From positions 9,661,752-9,725,751 of the forward strand of contig JAGGNK010013558.1 of NCBI GenBank assembly GCA_017590115.1: a stretch of 64,000 nt of DNA. The letters are read 5' to 3'. Origin of the DNA: Montifringilla adamsi. Its lineage: Eukaryota > Chordata > Aves > Passeriformes > Passeridae. Shown one piece after another: positions 49,801-61,985 of the stretch (position 1 is the first letter of the stretch; every line of letters starts with the position of its first letter). The translations under genes were made by a program, and so were the position numbers. The notes beneath the pieces are model-generated. The model searched no databases, was not told the origin of the DNA, and saw only the letters and a list, made by a program, of their open reading frames with translations.

Positions 49801-52800
49801 GTTTAATATATATTTTACTGTAAAGTCTTAACAGTAATTCCTGTAATATGTTTATTTTAAAAAGACTGTGGAAACAATTGTCATTCCCAAGACTCTGTGC
49901 AAACACACTGTACAACCTATAAATAGTGTCTCTTTAAAGAAATAAATTGTAATACTTAAAAAAAATTCTTTTCTAGCACCACGTTCTGGTTTAGCTGCAA
50001 AGCACTTCATAGATGTTGGAGGTAAGCTTTTTGTTCTTTTTATTAAGACTTGGTAAGACTTCTTGCTCACAGAAGTGCCTTAATTTCACACTGTAATGTG
50101 CAAATAAATGAAGGCTTCTTGGGGAATCTGGCAAAAGGAGATACCTGGGTAACACCTGAGAGAGACAGGTCATCATAATTATGTTAACAATTTCTAAATT
50201 ATAAAAAAGACTACTGATTTTTTATTTTTAAATAATAACTGTATCATACTTCTGTAAGCAGTGCCTGCCATAGAAGTTACTTTTTGGCTTAGGCATTAAA
50301 GATGACTTCTTACATGCTGGTTTCTCCATTCTTTTAACAAGCAAGTTAACTTGAGAATTACATGTTTTTCTAAATTTTCAAAACTCAGGGGATACTCCCA
50401 GTGTTACTAGCACCTTAATTAGGAAGCTGTTCAGAAATGCCATTGGATTAACCCAAAACATTACATAAGAGAGCTGTGTAAATACCTTTTCCACTCTGGA
50501 ACTAGTGCAGAGATTGCATGGTAACTATGGATCATATGCACTACAATTCTTTCAAAAGCTGAAGGAGCTACTTTAAAAAATGGGGTTTTATTCTTAAATG
50601 TGCATTTTGTGGTTCAACATTTAAACTTCAATGTACACTCATACTGCAGTTTCCCTGGTGTTAGTAATCTCCAATGGTAGTACTTTGTATAAGCTGGGGA
50701 GTGTCTTGCAATGGCATTTAATTTTAGCATTTAAATTATTTCTGCAAGTAGACTTCAAAATACATACTTGGTACCACAGGGAGACCCAAACTCATGTTTT
50801 CTACTGGAAATACGTTTCTTCTACCTGAGAGAAAAACTCTAAAGAAGGAGAATATAATTATTTTAATGTGCACTGGTAGCAAATCTTCTGAACTATGTGG
50901 TTAATACAGTCATACAAAATACAAGAGTAAGCTAGTTTTATAGTCTTGGTGCTAGAATATAGCTGTATGACAGTCATTTCCTTACAGCTCTGATTCTGTT
51001 ACTTTGCCAGAGGTAGAGGATTTGGATCTGTGCAAATCTATAGCTCTCAAATGAAATGTTAGAGTTAAGAACAGATTTCTGCTTGACACGGAACGAGCTG
51101 AAGTTAGCAGAACAAATGGGGCCTGAATTTAGTCAGCTGTCTTGATTTCAGATAGGTTTGCTAGTAAAATTAGTAGTACAGTGGTAAAGCATTTCTTGAC
51201 ATGTGATGGTGTTTTACACTTCCTTTTGCAAGACTGATTAGCATTCTTAGATCTCAGTATCTGCATATATATTGTTAGTTGTGCATCAGAAGTAAAAAGG
51301 ATGTCATTATGAGATACTGTAATCATTTATTAATCTAAACCTTAATCTAATCTTAGTTATCTCATACACTGACATTTACTAACTGGGTATCTCTCAAAAT
51401 TTCTCATGACAGCTGGTGTTATTGACGAGGATTACAGGGGAAATGTTGGTGTGGTACTGTTCAACTTTGGCAAGGAGTCATTTGAAGGTAAGTGCCGAGC
51501 CTATTTTCAGCCATCTGACTGGGAACAAGAAACTAAGGGGGTTTTTCAAGTTTATGCAGAGGTAGAACTAGCTGGGAACATCTTTCCTCTCTCAGTTAAC
51601 AAAAACATAGATACTTAATGTCCTGTCAAGGGAACATGTAAAGATTCTACTCATAGCAAATTAAGCAGCATGCAAAAAAACTGCCCCCCAAACCACCACA
51701 CCACTGCAAAAGCAAACCAAAACATCTCTACTTAGCTAAGCTTTAGATTCACAAGCTGCACTGACATGCAAATTTAATTAAGTTACTACCTTTCTCTGAA
51801 AAACAAAATTAGCTGAGCATTATTTGAGAAAAACCTTCTCCAGAATCCTGGGAAACATGAGTAACAAAGACAGTGTTATCCATTCATTACACTGTCTTTC
51901 TGCAAAAAGTCAGTTTTAAGTTTCAGAGCCCAATTGCAAGAGATGTGCTTTTGTGGCCTCTTCTGCATGTTCACATCACAAGCTGCTTATGGAAGTTCTT
52001 TGGGCCAGGTTGGTTATTAGTGAGAAACTCGGTTTTCCTTTTATCAGTTTGCCTTTTTCCCCCCCAAATTCCTGTGTCTAGTTCATAAAAGGAGCTGCAT
52101 TATCCATACAGCCGTCTCTCCACCTCTGCAGTACTTGTACATAATGAATTTAAGATGCCAGTGTGGCAGCAGGAATGAATGGAAAGGCCTTGAGCTGGTA
52201 CAGCTGCTGACATTCACCAAACAAAAGTTTATCTTGACCTGTATTTTTCTGGGTCTGTTAACGTCTATTTAGATAAGTTTCAAATAAGTGTTTTCACTTT
52301 TAGTATATTCTGATATTCTTGAAAGGAGATTGTCTAAAGTCTATATTCATTGTTCACTTTTTTGAAGGAACTAATAATGTTTTAACTTCTCTGCAGTTAA
52401 AAAAGGGGATAGAATTGCCCAGCTCATCTGTGAACGCATTTATTATCCAGAGCTAGAAGAAGTTGAAGTAAGTTGACAAAAGAAAATATTTCTGCTTTTT
52501 CAATGATTATTAGTATAAGATACTTGTATATAAAAGGAAATTTATTATAAATTTAATTACTAAAATTACTAAATTTACTAAAATTACTTTCAGTGGTAAA
52601 ACTGCATAGCAGCAGTACTACCTGAATGAAAGTCTTGATTCTTTGTACATACTTGCATAGACTTTTTTTTCTTTTTTGTAAGTTTTCAGTTTTTGAAGAA
52701 CAGTTCAGTATATACTAGAAATGGTTGTCTCATAAGCATTTGTTTAAGCTTGTACAAAAGATATTCTGAAGTGTTTGCATACATTTTTCTGTTTCTTAAT

Positions 52801-52958
52801 TATAAGTCTTGTTACAAGTAAATGATAGACAATATTTCTTGTAGAGAAGCAAAAGGCAAGTTAAGGCACTAAACCAGGTTATCATAATTGATGTCTTTCA
52901 GGCTCTGGATGATACAGAACGTGGTGAAGGTGGCTTTGGCTCTACTGGAAAGAACTGA
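46725..52958 (+). CDS. DUT: DUT gene, dUTP pyrophosphatase (nuclear and mitochondrial forms)
   Basis: This is the gene-level entry. dUTPase hydrolyses dUTP to dUMP and pyrophosphate, keeping uracil out of DNA and supplying dUMP for thymidylate synthesis; the enzyme is a homotrimer. Six exons from 47187 give a 166-residue nuclear form (human DUT-N has 164). An upstream leader exon (46725-46800) splices in frame to give a form with a basic leader (192 residues if the first ATG is used; human DUT-M has 252). All five active-site motifs are present: [36 protein letters not shown] and [10 protein letters not shown]. Phases are compatible at every junction and no defect was seen. Confidence 0.96.
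47185..47347 (+). CDS. DUT: DUT exon with nuclear start and motif I
   Basis: The coding part begins at ATG 47187 for the nuclear form: [20 protein letters not shown], then [20 protein letters not shown] and AGYDLY. The acceptor ccctcag at 47178-47184 allows use as a second exon. SPSKR places serine at residue 11, the position of the CDK1-phosphorylated serine in human DUT-N, next to the nuclear localisation signal. AGYDLY starts motif I. The donor is gtgagg. Confidence 0.95.
47348..48796 (+). other. DUT intron after nuclear exon
   Basis: This is a 1.45-kb intron. Its first part carries an antisense open frame (47333-47851, minus strand) discussed under findings. The rest is AT-rich with no recognised element. 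Confidence 0.6.
48797..48888 (+). CDS. DUT: DUT exon: end of motif I and beta core
   Basis: The exon is 92 bp, with acceptor ttaatgtag and donor gtgagt. It encodes [20 protein letters not shown], then [11 protein letters not shown], collinear with human ([24 protein letters not shown]). Confidence 0.97.
48889..49976 (+). other. DUT intron
   Basis: This is a 1.1-kb AT-rich intron. I see nothing recognisable in it. Confidence 0.6.
49977..50021 (+). CDS. DUT: DUT exon: motif II
   Basis: The exon is 45 bp, with acceptor ttttctag and donor gtaagc. It encodes [21 protein letters not shown] is motif II, which contacts the triphosphate. Confidence 0.97.
50022..51412 (+). other. DUT intron
   Basis: This is a 1.4-kb AT-rich intron. 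I see nothing recognisable in it. Confidence 0.6.
51413..51487 (+). CDS. DUT: DUT exon: motif III (catalytic Asp)
   Basis: The exon is 75 bp, with acceptor tcatgacag and donor gtaagt. It encodes [20 protein letters not shown], then [14 protein letters not shown] is motif III and carries the aspartate that activates the attacking water. Confidence 0.97.
51488..52396 (+). other. DUT intron
   Basis: This is a 909-bp intron with no recognised feature. Confidence 0.6.
52397..52467 (+). CDS. DUT: DUT exon: motif IV
   Basis: The exon is 71 bp, with acceptor tctctgcag and donor gtaagt, phase 0 at the end. It encodes [20 protein letters not shown], then EEVE. GDRIAQL is motif IV. Confidence 0.97.
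52468..52901 (+). other. DUT last intron
   Basis: This is a 434-bp intron with an AT-rich self-similar patch (attactaaa units, about 52555-52590). Confidence 0.6.
52902..52958 (+). CDS. DUT: DUT last exon: motif V and stop
   Basis: There are 19 codons including TGA, after acceptor gtctttcag. They encode [27 protein letters not shown] is the flexible C-terminal motif V that closes over the active site. Human has RGSGGFGSTG. Confidence 0.97.
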   Translation, partial: ALDDTERGEGGFGSTGKN

Positions 52959-53250
52959 AAATTACTTGAATACGCTTTCTATTTTTGTTTTTTGCTATAC
53001 TATTTCTAAATTTTCATCTGAATTAGAAATAGGATTTTGGAGTACATAAAAATATTTCAAGTTTTATTGAGACTTCTCTGCATCTATCCTCCAGTGAATT
53101 TGTTTGCATAATGAGGAAATGTTCAGGACTGGCTTGACTTACTAGTTGATGTATTATTTTTTCTTTCAAGATGTTTGGTCCTCAGCAATGAGAACACATT
53201 GTTTATGTGGCAATTATACTATAATAAATGAAACAATAACTTAATGATAT
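52959..53250 (+). other. DUT: DUT 3' untranslated region
   Basis: This is AT-rich sequence from the stop to just after the AATAAA at 53223-53228. Human DUT has longer alternative 3' ends, so further downstream sites are possible. Confidence 0.6.
53223..53228 (+). terminator. DUT: DUT poly(A) signal AATAAA
   Basis: A canonical AATAAA lies 265 bp after the stop codon, within ataataaatgaaac. T-rich sequence follows (tatattttattttac). Confidence 0.7.
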
Positions 53251-55075
53251 ATTTTATTTTACTCACCTAAACTACAACAGCCAATTGTTCCCTTGCCAGT
53301 TTTTGCTGTCTTCCACATGGCTCAGGTTTTCATACTGAGAGCCTATTTCATGCAGCATCAGTGACAGTATTGATAGGACTTCCCACTCTGATAGCAAAAT
53401 CAGAATAAGACAAAGATATTGAATATTGCATCCTCTACAATCTATCCAAATACTTGTGTTTCTGTTCAAAGCTAAAGTTCTGACTTTGATCCTTAGCTGA
53501 TCTTCAAGTGGCCAATTTTTCAGCTCTATTAAAAGAAAAAGCAGTACAGTGTTTGAGTTAAATAACACAACTCATCTGGAAATAACTTCTGTGTAGTAAA
53601 TAAGAGCTATGAATTACACTTTTGGGCTATTTGTTAAAAATTTATCAATATGTTACTGTATGGAAGAAAAATTCTGGTAATTATTGAAGCAGTGCACAGT
53701 TTGGTTTTTTAAGTTCACTTTTGTCCAGTTAACAGAATTTTTTTTGAATCTGTCCTAAACCTGATCCAATAAGTGTGTGGAATTTCTTAAATGACTGTCT
53801 AACTTTTAGGTAAAAGAACGTGAAGAGAAGAAACAAAAAAGGAAAGAAAAGTGACTGTTTTCCCACTTTCTGTAAAAGAATTAGAAAAGGCTCTGAAGCT
53901 CTCACTTTCTTCCTGCAGCTGTCTGTACTTTAAGATTTTCTTACCGGAAAGATCACAGGTAGGAAATACTTTAAGTTTTAGCAGTGGAAAGGTGTGCCCT
54001 TTGTAGGCTGATGTTCATACTGCTCTTCTGCTGGGTAGTTTCAGCTCAGGATAGTCCTGTCAGTATTAGTTTCATATTCTTGTCTAGGACTATTTTTAGT
54101 GTAGTAGGCCCAAAATACTACACATTTTATACATTTTATCCTGCCCACTCCTGCAAGGAGCTGGAAAATAAAGAGCAGTGTGACTGCATTTAGATCCCTT
54201 CAGCCATGGGATACTGGCTTGGCAGTGCTGAAACAAGAAGTAGATTCATCTTTGTCTAGGGTAGAAGCCTTTTCCTCCAAGTGCATTATATGTTGATCAG
54301 CCATTTTGCTGTTGGTCCTTACCCCTCCTCACAGCCCTGCGCTTGGATCTGTACGCCCAGACAGACCATCAGGAGCAGGCACACCCTGCAACAGACCACT
54401 GGAAGCAAGGAGCACATCATACCAGTGCAGTCTAAATGAACTGGGAAAGCTGAGCTTGACACTACTTTTATTCAGTAACCTGCCAAAAAGGAACTTAAAG
54501 GCTATTTAAAGGTCTTAAAATCTATGATCCTTTTGTGAAAAGCTGTTTCCTCTTCCGGGACTGGAAGACAAGAGACAGTTTTACTGCAATTTTTAGTTTC
54601 CACCTCCCAAAGCAAACACCCAGCAGGGGTTCCACTGATGCAAGTCCTTTTTTAAAAAAGATGCTACAAAAGGCCTCACTTGGAACAGCAACCTACAAGG
54701 AAGAAGTTGGAGTTCAGGTGATACTCATTATTCGTTGTACCTGATGGAAACTGATCTGATTTCCATTTTTGAAAATAATGCTAATACTACAGATTCTGAG
54801 ATAAGTATTTGCTTAAAAAAGCACAATCTCAGGAGCTATCTCAGACATATGAAGAAAAAACAGATTTACATATGCATGCCGGCAGTAACTTGTCAACATT
54901 AAAGCCATTATCTGTCATTACCAGAAAAGGCTCTCTTGTTTTGAAAATCGGTATGGGGGAGTTCCTTTCCATTGTTTCTCAGTATTTCTCTAGAGAAGTG
55001 CGTCATGAGTTTGAGATTGCTGCAAGGCCCTTCCCAGTAAGGACCTTGAGAATGTTTATCTGAAATGAGAAATGC

Positions 55076-55129
55076 TTTCAAGTTTACCTCTACACTGAGC
55101 TCTTTCAAGCTTACCTCTACACTGAGCTC
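55076..55129 (+). repeat. 27-bp tandem duplication
   Basis: Two adjacent 27-bp units, tttcaag(t/c)ttacctctacactgagctc, start at 55076 and 55103 and differ by one base. Confidence 0.93.
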
Positions 55130-58100
55130 TCCCGTGTGCATCAAGCCATTGCACATGGGTAAGGAATCCTGGTGATTCCTGTTAGCGTGTTGGGGTTTGT
55201 TTTTCTTCAATAGAAGTAGCAAATCTGTGAAAGACAAATATTTCTACCCAGGCAACAAGAGTTACCAATGTACTGAAAGTTCTAAAGTTGATATTGCTAC
55301 TGTGCATCAAGGTCTGCATTTAAAACTTGTAGAAACTTTGTACTGGGACTGAGTAGAGGCTTCTTGAAACAGCATTTGCTACTCTATGGTTCAAACCAAG
55401 CTATCTACATCTTTTATTTATAGTCCCACAATTTCGTTAATATGAAAAATAATACCCCCCCAATTATTTTCATGTTCCCTATAATATCTATGTTAGAAAA
55501 GTATATTATCTTGGTATCTGGCAAGAGAGAGAGGACTGGGAAACAATTTCTTTCTTTACTTTATCTGAGACTTGTCCTACCTCCATTACCTAGTTGTAAA
55601 TCAGTTTTGTAATTCAGTGACAAACTGCCTAAGTGTGTCATTGAGTGCACATGCTTCAGCTCAGCCAGTACCTTCAGAAGTTACCCAGCAGTGTGCACAG
55701 GGCTCACTTCTGTGTAGACAGATTCATGTCTCCAGAGCCTGCCACTGGGGTGTGATCCTCAGGGCTCACTGCAGGTATGAAACTGAAGAGATGTAAAGCA
55801 ATTTGCAAAGTAACAAAATGATAATCACTTTAAGTAAAAATTGCATTGGGCTGTTCTCCACTATCACTGACCAGTTCCAGGCAAAGCTACTCTTTAATTC
55901 AACTACTCACATTTGTGAGAGGAGTTGCCTAAAGCCTGAAGAACAATCTTGTGGAACATCTTCTGTGTAAATGAAACATGAAGACTATAAATTAAAAGAA
56001 ATTTGTTGGGAATTCTTATCTACAGCAGAAAAGAACATCTTCCTGCAAGGAAAGGAGAAGGACATTGCTAACTAACAATCTACTTCCTTTTTTTTTTTTT
56101 TTAGAAATGGATATTACTTGTTACAGGGATAGAGGAAATCTGGCCTTTCACCCCAGGTGAATTTGGAAGAAAGTTGAGATGCTTAGCCCCACATTCACCT
56201 CCATGGTTTGAGTTATATTATGAGATTTGAAAGGGTTCTATTTTTTTATTTCAGCTGCAATATTTACGGTAAACTCTATGTCCTTAAAAAGGCAGAGGAT
56301 CATAAAGTGATGAGGGCTTTGAAGGAACATGGGATTCCTATACAATTCCTACCACTTGAACTCTCCACTTTTGGACAAAAATCTTGTAACAAAAATTCTG
56401 GCAGTAACACCACTGTTACCATTGATCTTTAGTTCTTTCTTTCCCCCAAAGTGTTAACCTGGTGTTTAGTAGTTGAGAATTTAGGCACAGCTTCCTCAGC
56501 TGTTATATTACTCTATGACATGGTAGGAATTTTTTTAATCTATTTAATGTTTTCTAGATCAGCCACTAGATGGCACTTAAAGTTTGCTTTCTTTTCCACT
56601 TCTTTTTCAGAGGTATTTTTCAAAGATCTGTTCATCTATAATTAAGAGTTGATGACTCCCACTGGGACTATGTTGGTGGAAAGAAAGATGCAGCAATATT
56701 TGAGTGAAAGCAGGCAAAAGTATAACCATTAAAAGGGGAACAATGACAATAATTTAAATAAGATTTGGGTGGTTGCCGTGTTTGCATAATCCCTCCTGGC
56801 ATGCAAGAGCAGTAGAGAAGCCTGTGGCTTTTCTCTCCTGCTGCGTTTCAACAAAAATGGAAAATTGTAATGAACAGCAACATTTTTCCTATCTTTCATA
56901 TTCACTCTATTCTGGCTCTCTCTTCCTCCATTCCTTTAAGTGGAATGCAGACTACTTAAGGATTGCATTGTAATGAAAGTAATGTATAGCCTGGTAAACT
57001 CTGCATTAGATTTTCCAAATCAGATGCCTCTGGCTTGCAAGTTCAGGATATAAATTAAAACTTACTTAATACATGCTAACTCAGTAAGGGTGGGTGATAT
57101 ATAGTAACCTGAATTATGTAAATTAAGGTTCCCTAGTTTCTGTATTGTTTGCTGCTCCTGTAATAACACAGTTTGGAGCTCTTGTACTTGTCTTCCTCCT
57201 AACCTTCTATTTTTTTGTTTGTTTGTTAAGTTGGTAGTTTTTTGTTAAATAACTATCATTCTATTTTGGCTTAAAGATGGTTAAGTAAGTTTTGGTATTA
57301 AGTAAACTTCTATGACCCTGCCTATTTCCTGTCCTGTCAAACCTTTCCTTGTAAGAAAAACAGTGTCCTTTTATTTGGTGGAGTGTAGCATGATGTTTTT
57401 GGCAGGCACGACATTTTTGACTTGCATAAATTTGTGACCTCAAGTGCAAGAAAAGTAAATGCTTGCTTCAGTACCTCATGGTTTTTTGCCTAAAAAGAAA
57501 AGTGTCCACATGGCTAACCATTGCAATTTCTGAAGGAAAATTATCAGCACACTTATTCCACCTGATTGCACATGACTGCACTTCCAAAGAAAAGAACCAG
57601 CAATAAAAATAAGTATTTTGCACCTAGTTATGTAAGTTACCGAAAGCCTGAAAATATAGGGCAGACTGTACTGCCTTCCTGGTTTCTGGAATTGGCACAC
57701 ATGGCACTTCCCTCACTCACAGCTATTTGGCAGTCTCTACCTCAGTAAGGATGTGATTCTGCAAAGTGTAAATTTGGGTCTGCTGCTGGGCAAAGAATGT
57801 CACTGCATGGTTAAAGGTTGCAGGATCAGGTCTGAAGTGAATTTACGTAATTATTTTCCTAAACTTTCCCTCCATTAACTGTGTGGTTATTTAGCTCTTT
57901 ACCACTGAAGTGATGCTTTTCCCCTACTCAGAACACAGCAAGAAAGGTTTTTACCCTGCCAAGTCTGAAAACCTGACAGATTAATTTTATAATTTGAGAG
58001 CTCTCATCCAGGAGATACTACTGTATTTTAACATGTAAAGTATGTTTAAACAAACACATGTGAGCTCTGTATGCCTACTTACTTGCTTCCCCTTAGATTT

Positions 58101-61100
58101 CAGTGGGATTTTTTTAATTGTCACAAAAATTTTATATTAATCTTCTGCGTTTTAGAGAACATTTGTATAGTATAATTCATAACAAGAGTTTTGTATCAAT
58201 CAATACTGCTCATAGCCTTGAACTGAAGAAAGCTGTCTTTTGTCTACTATTGATTGTAGCAAAGGAATTTGTTTGCTTTCATTTCGTAAAAGGAAAAAGG
58301 AAAAACAAACAGACATGAATGTAGCATCCTTGGCCAGATTCTTTTAACATGAGTATTTTTGTTTATGGGTTCCTACTGTGAAAGGTTGTCTCCAAGTGTC
58401 CAAGACAAAATAACTATGTGTCCTCGTTGGAAGGAAACATCTTTCCTTTGCAGCTAAACTGATTGTGCTGTGTCTGGCAAGCACGGTAGTTATCCAGTGC
58501 TGTCTTGCTAATGCACCTCAGTCCTGATGACAGCCTTCCCACCTGCTTAGCTTACACTCTGTTCACTGCCAGATTCCAGGGACCCTTCCTTAGGGTGCAG
58601 GAGAGCATCAAGGAATCCCACTTGTCAGGTTTTCACAGCAGAAAACACAAAAACACCAGTCTCACTATTCCACATAGGAGTTACTGCTGGCAGCAAGCCA
58701 AGCTGATCAGCATTACAGGTAATTCAAGCCATTTAAATTCTGCAAGAGTATTTTTCTTCATTCTAAAAATGATGCTGCATCTTAGCAACCTGTATAGGCT
58801 AGAGCAGTCAAAGAAAAGGAGGTATTTTGTTAGGGAAGAAAGTATATTTCAGTCCTGTTCTTACCTTTCTTCTAAACTTGCATTTAAGTCCTTAGTAATG
58901 CAAGAAAACTGAAAAAGTAGCTGTGACAACGACAGGAAATCATGGATTCAGCAACAGAGAACTCATTGCTCTCCCTGGACACAAAGAGGAGGTGACTGAG
59001 AGCTCCATTCATCTTGGTGAGGGTTATTTTTTTTGGGTTGGGATTTTTTGTCTGGTTAGTTGGGTTTTAGTACTAATCATAGTAATTAAGTTACTAAAAG
59101 TTCTTCAGGAAAAACTGGATAGAACTCACTGCCTGGAAGACTACCACCAGATGTAAAGCCAAACTGCTGCACCAGGGAGGAAGCAAGGTACTGGGGTTTT
59201 TTTTTGTCAAAAATCATTCCTTATTGTACACTTTGTTATCAGTTTCTAGCCAAGAAAGGCTATAAGAGTGGCTTTAAAGAGGGCCTCATATTTCTGAAAG
59301 CCTGACAGATGTTGTGTCCTGCCCTAGGTCACCTGCAAAGAGCCCCCAGACTGCTGTTCATAACTTTCCCAAATGGCAGCTGAATAAGACTGACTAATAG
59401 TCAAAACAGGCAAGCTTTCACTATTGTATCTTGAGCAGGCTGGAGGTCTGCTGTGTGGGAGAAAGAAGCCTCTGTTTGCATTTACTTTTTATTTGGATGA
59501 CCTTTGAGATGCTTAGCATTTATGGGACAGCCTGGACTGAGCAGAAAAACACTCAGGCACTTCCAGGTAGTTTGGATCCTACAACAGGATTTTTAATTTT
59601 TCAATTCTGTCTGCTCCTGGTCACCTGCTTGCCAACAGAACCTGCCTGTTTATTTTTAGATCATTATTTTGTGCTAATAAAGTTGATTTTAAAACTATGA
59701 GAACCTAAAATAATAACAATAATAGCAAATTGGAGTCTACGTCTGTCCCCCTCCTCCTGAAGTTTGCTATTCAAATGTACAAAACTAATGTCCAAGGCAT
59801 GGCTGGATATTTATTACAGCATGCAAATGACCACTGATTCCAGTGCTGCATACAAGCTAAATGAGAAATTATTACTCATTTGCAATTATTCCAGGAAATC
59901 TTGAGTAGCTGCCAAAATAATAAAACAGCTGGATGACAAGAAGGATGGGATCAGTTTAAGCTGGCACTCAGGCTAATAAAACTCAAGCAAAGTCACAGCC
60001 ATGGGTGTCTGGAAGACTCAGCTTTATCCCACTGTGGAGCTGGTGCACAACATTGTGCATTGTTACATGCTAACAACATCTGCCCAGTAAATGAGTTACT
60101 CCTCCAGCCTCCATTGGAGAGCACCAAGTGCCTCTAGAGCCACAGATCAGCAAAAACACTGCATCAAAATCAGAACCGTGATAGGTTTGTTAATCAAGAT
60201 AGTGTTGTTGATACTAACCCAGATTAGAAATTATGTAAGTGGAGTTTATTACAAATACTGTGACTGCACAAATAGAGTAGATGTGGAGAAAGCTAAGGCT
60301 AAAGCCATATTTTATGATGCCTTAGGATCTCCCTGGATAAATCCTTTTCTCCTCATGCTGTTGCTCATTGATCTCTACTTTCTGGATCACCAAACTTTCA
60401 TCTCCAGATGTGCTATCAGGTAGCAGGCAATGGTAGGAGTGATTAAAAGGAGGTTGGAAAATTCATGTGAAACTTGCTCACTTCTAATGAACAACAGAGA
60501 AATAATTTGAGCTGTATTTAACTGGTTCAAAAGAAAAATGCTAACAAGGTAGGCACCAAAATCAAAAATTATACCTAAGAGCAAAGCTCCTGGCTTAGCA
60601 CTATAAAGCACATGCCAATAGTCCAGGGAAAAGTTTTCTTAAACATCATAGGTCCATTAAAGGTGCCTCTTCTGCTGATAAAAGTGCATTCCATGGTCTC
60701 ACTGGTCTGTGCATATTCCCAAAGTCTGGTGCTGTTGCTGGCAAAGCTTTATTATATTCCTACATTACATAGAGCACTGTGCAAATGCTAAACAAAAGAA
60801 AATGACATCCAACTGCTAACAAAGACTTACCCTTTCCCACAGCCAGAGTAGCAGTCATACAAAGGCTTCCTCTGAATCCTTGCTCATTGTGTAAAGCACA
60901 ATTCAAACAATCACCAAATGGTATTAATCATGGCCTTCCATAACTCTATAACTGTTACCCTGCATGGTAAATATAATTTTCAGCAGCTGAGAACTGTGAA
61001 ACTGATACAGCCCTCATCAGAATGCTAAGGGTATTGGCATTGCTTTAAAACTATCTCCATACTCAAACAGTTTCTATGCACAGATGTCTTCAAGAAGAGT

Positions 61101-61789
61101 CAGAGGATTGCATGTTTTAATAGCTATGGAAGTATTTTATTCTCTCTGAAAAAAATATTTGGGTTCATGTTTATTAATGCCCAATACTCAAGGTCAAAAA
61201 GAACATTCATATATTTGGCTAGAAGCATTGCTTTGCATGAGATCAGGATGCCAGAAGATTATACTTGATCAACAGTAGGTGCCCAAGGGATTTGAATGAA
61301 AACATTTGGAAGTATTAAATCAATAACTGTCAAGATTCCTCTATCTATAAATGCAGTTGGTTTTAGTAAACATGTGTTGAGTGGTTTTAATTCACCTAAG
61401 GAAAATATGTTGGAATTATGGGCTTTTATGTGTTTCTGGGACATGAGCTCACAAATTGCCTAAGAACTTTGGCACAATTAAAAGGAGTGAGAGTCAGACA
61501 GACACTTCAAACACTAGTAAGGGCAAATTTTGAATGTTTGCCAAGTGAAATGCAATTAATCAGGGTCTCTGCATTATTTACTACTGAGAGATGACAAAAA
61601 TCTGTCTAAGGAATAATTACCAAAAGAGACAACTGTGGGGTGGGACACAGCATTGGCCTCATATGATCTGCATACAAGAAGTCATGAATATAGAATTACA
61701 TCTGAGATACAGTGTAGTCATAAGACTGAGGAACCTTCTCTCAGAGTTCCTTTTCTCCATCAAAATTAAACATAGAATGCTTCTATTAT

Positions 61790-61985
61790 TCAGAGGCTCA
61801 AAGTTATTCCTAAGGGCAAGAACTAGTCAGCTATGTCATACTCTCCCTAGAGATGCTGTGGAAACCCCTCTGGCTTGATGCAGACAAAGAAAGGAAAAAG
61901 CATAGCACCAAGAACAGCCCAGCATTGGCTGGTAGGTTGAGTAGATGACCTGACAGGTCTTTTCCATCTGTAATTTTCTTCTGTG
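61790..61985 (+). mobile_element. CR1-like LINE 3' tail, degraded
   Basis: The end of this stretch, ggtaggttgagtagatgacc then tgacaggtcttttccatctg, matches the CR1 3' end pattern (ggttgga.tagatgacct...ggtcttttccaac). The upstream ccctagagatgctgtgg also fits. The copy is old and the left limit is a guess. Confidence 0.55.

Noticed and set aside
58505..58912. 135-codon open frame downstream of DUT
   Set aside because: Not similar to any family I know, no GT-AG structure around it, and the flanks are ordinary intergenic DNA.
60091..60423. 110-codon open frame with hydrophobic stretches
   Set aside because: The hydrophobicity follows from T-rich DNA. I saw no start context, conserved motif or neighbouring exons.
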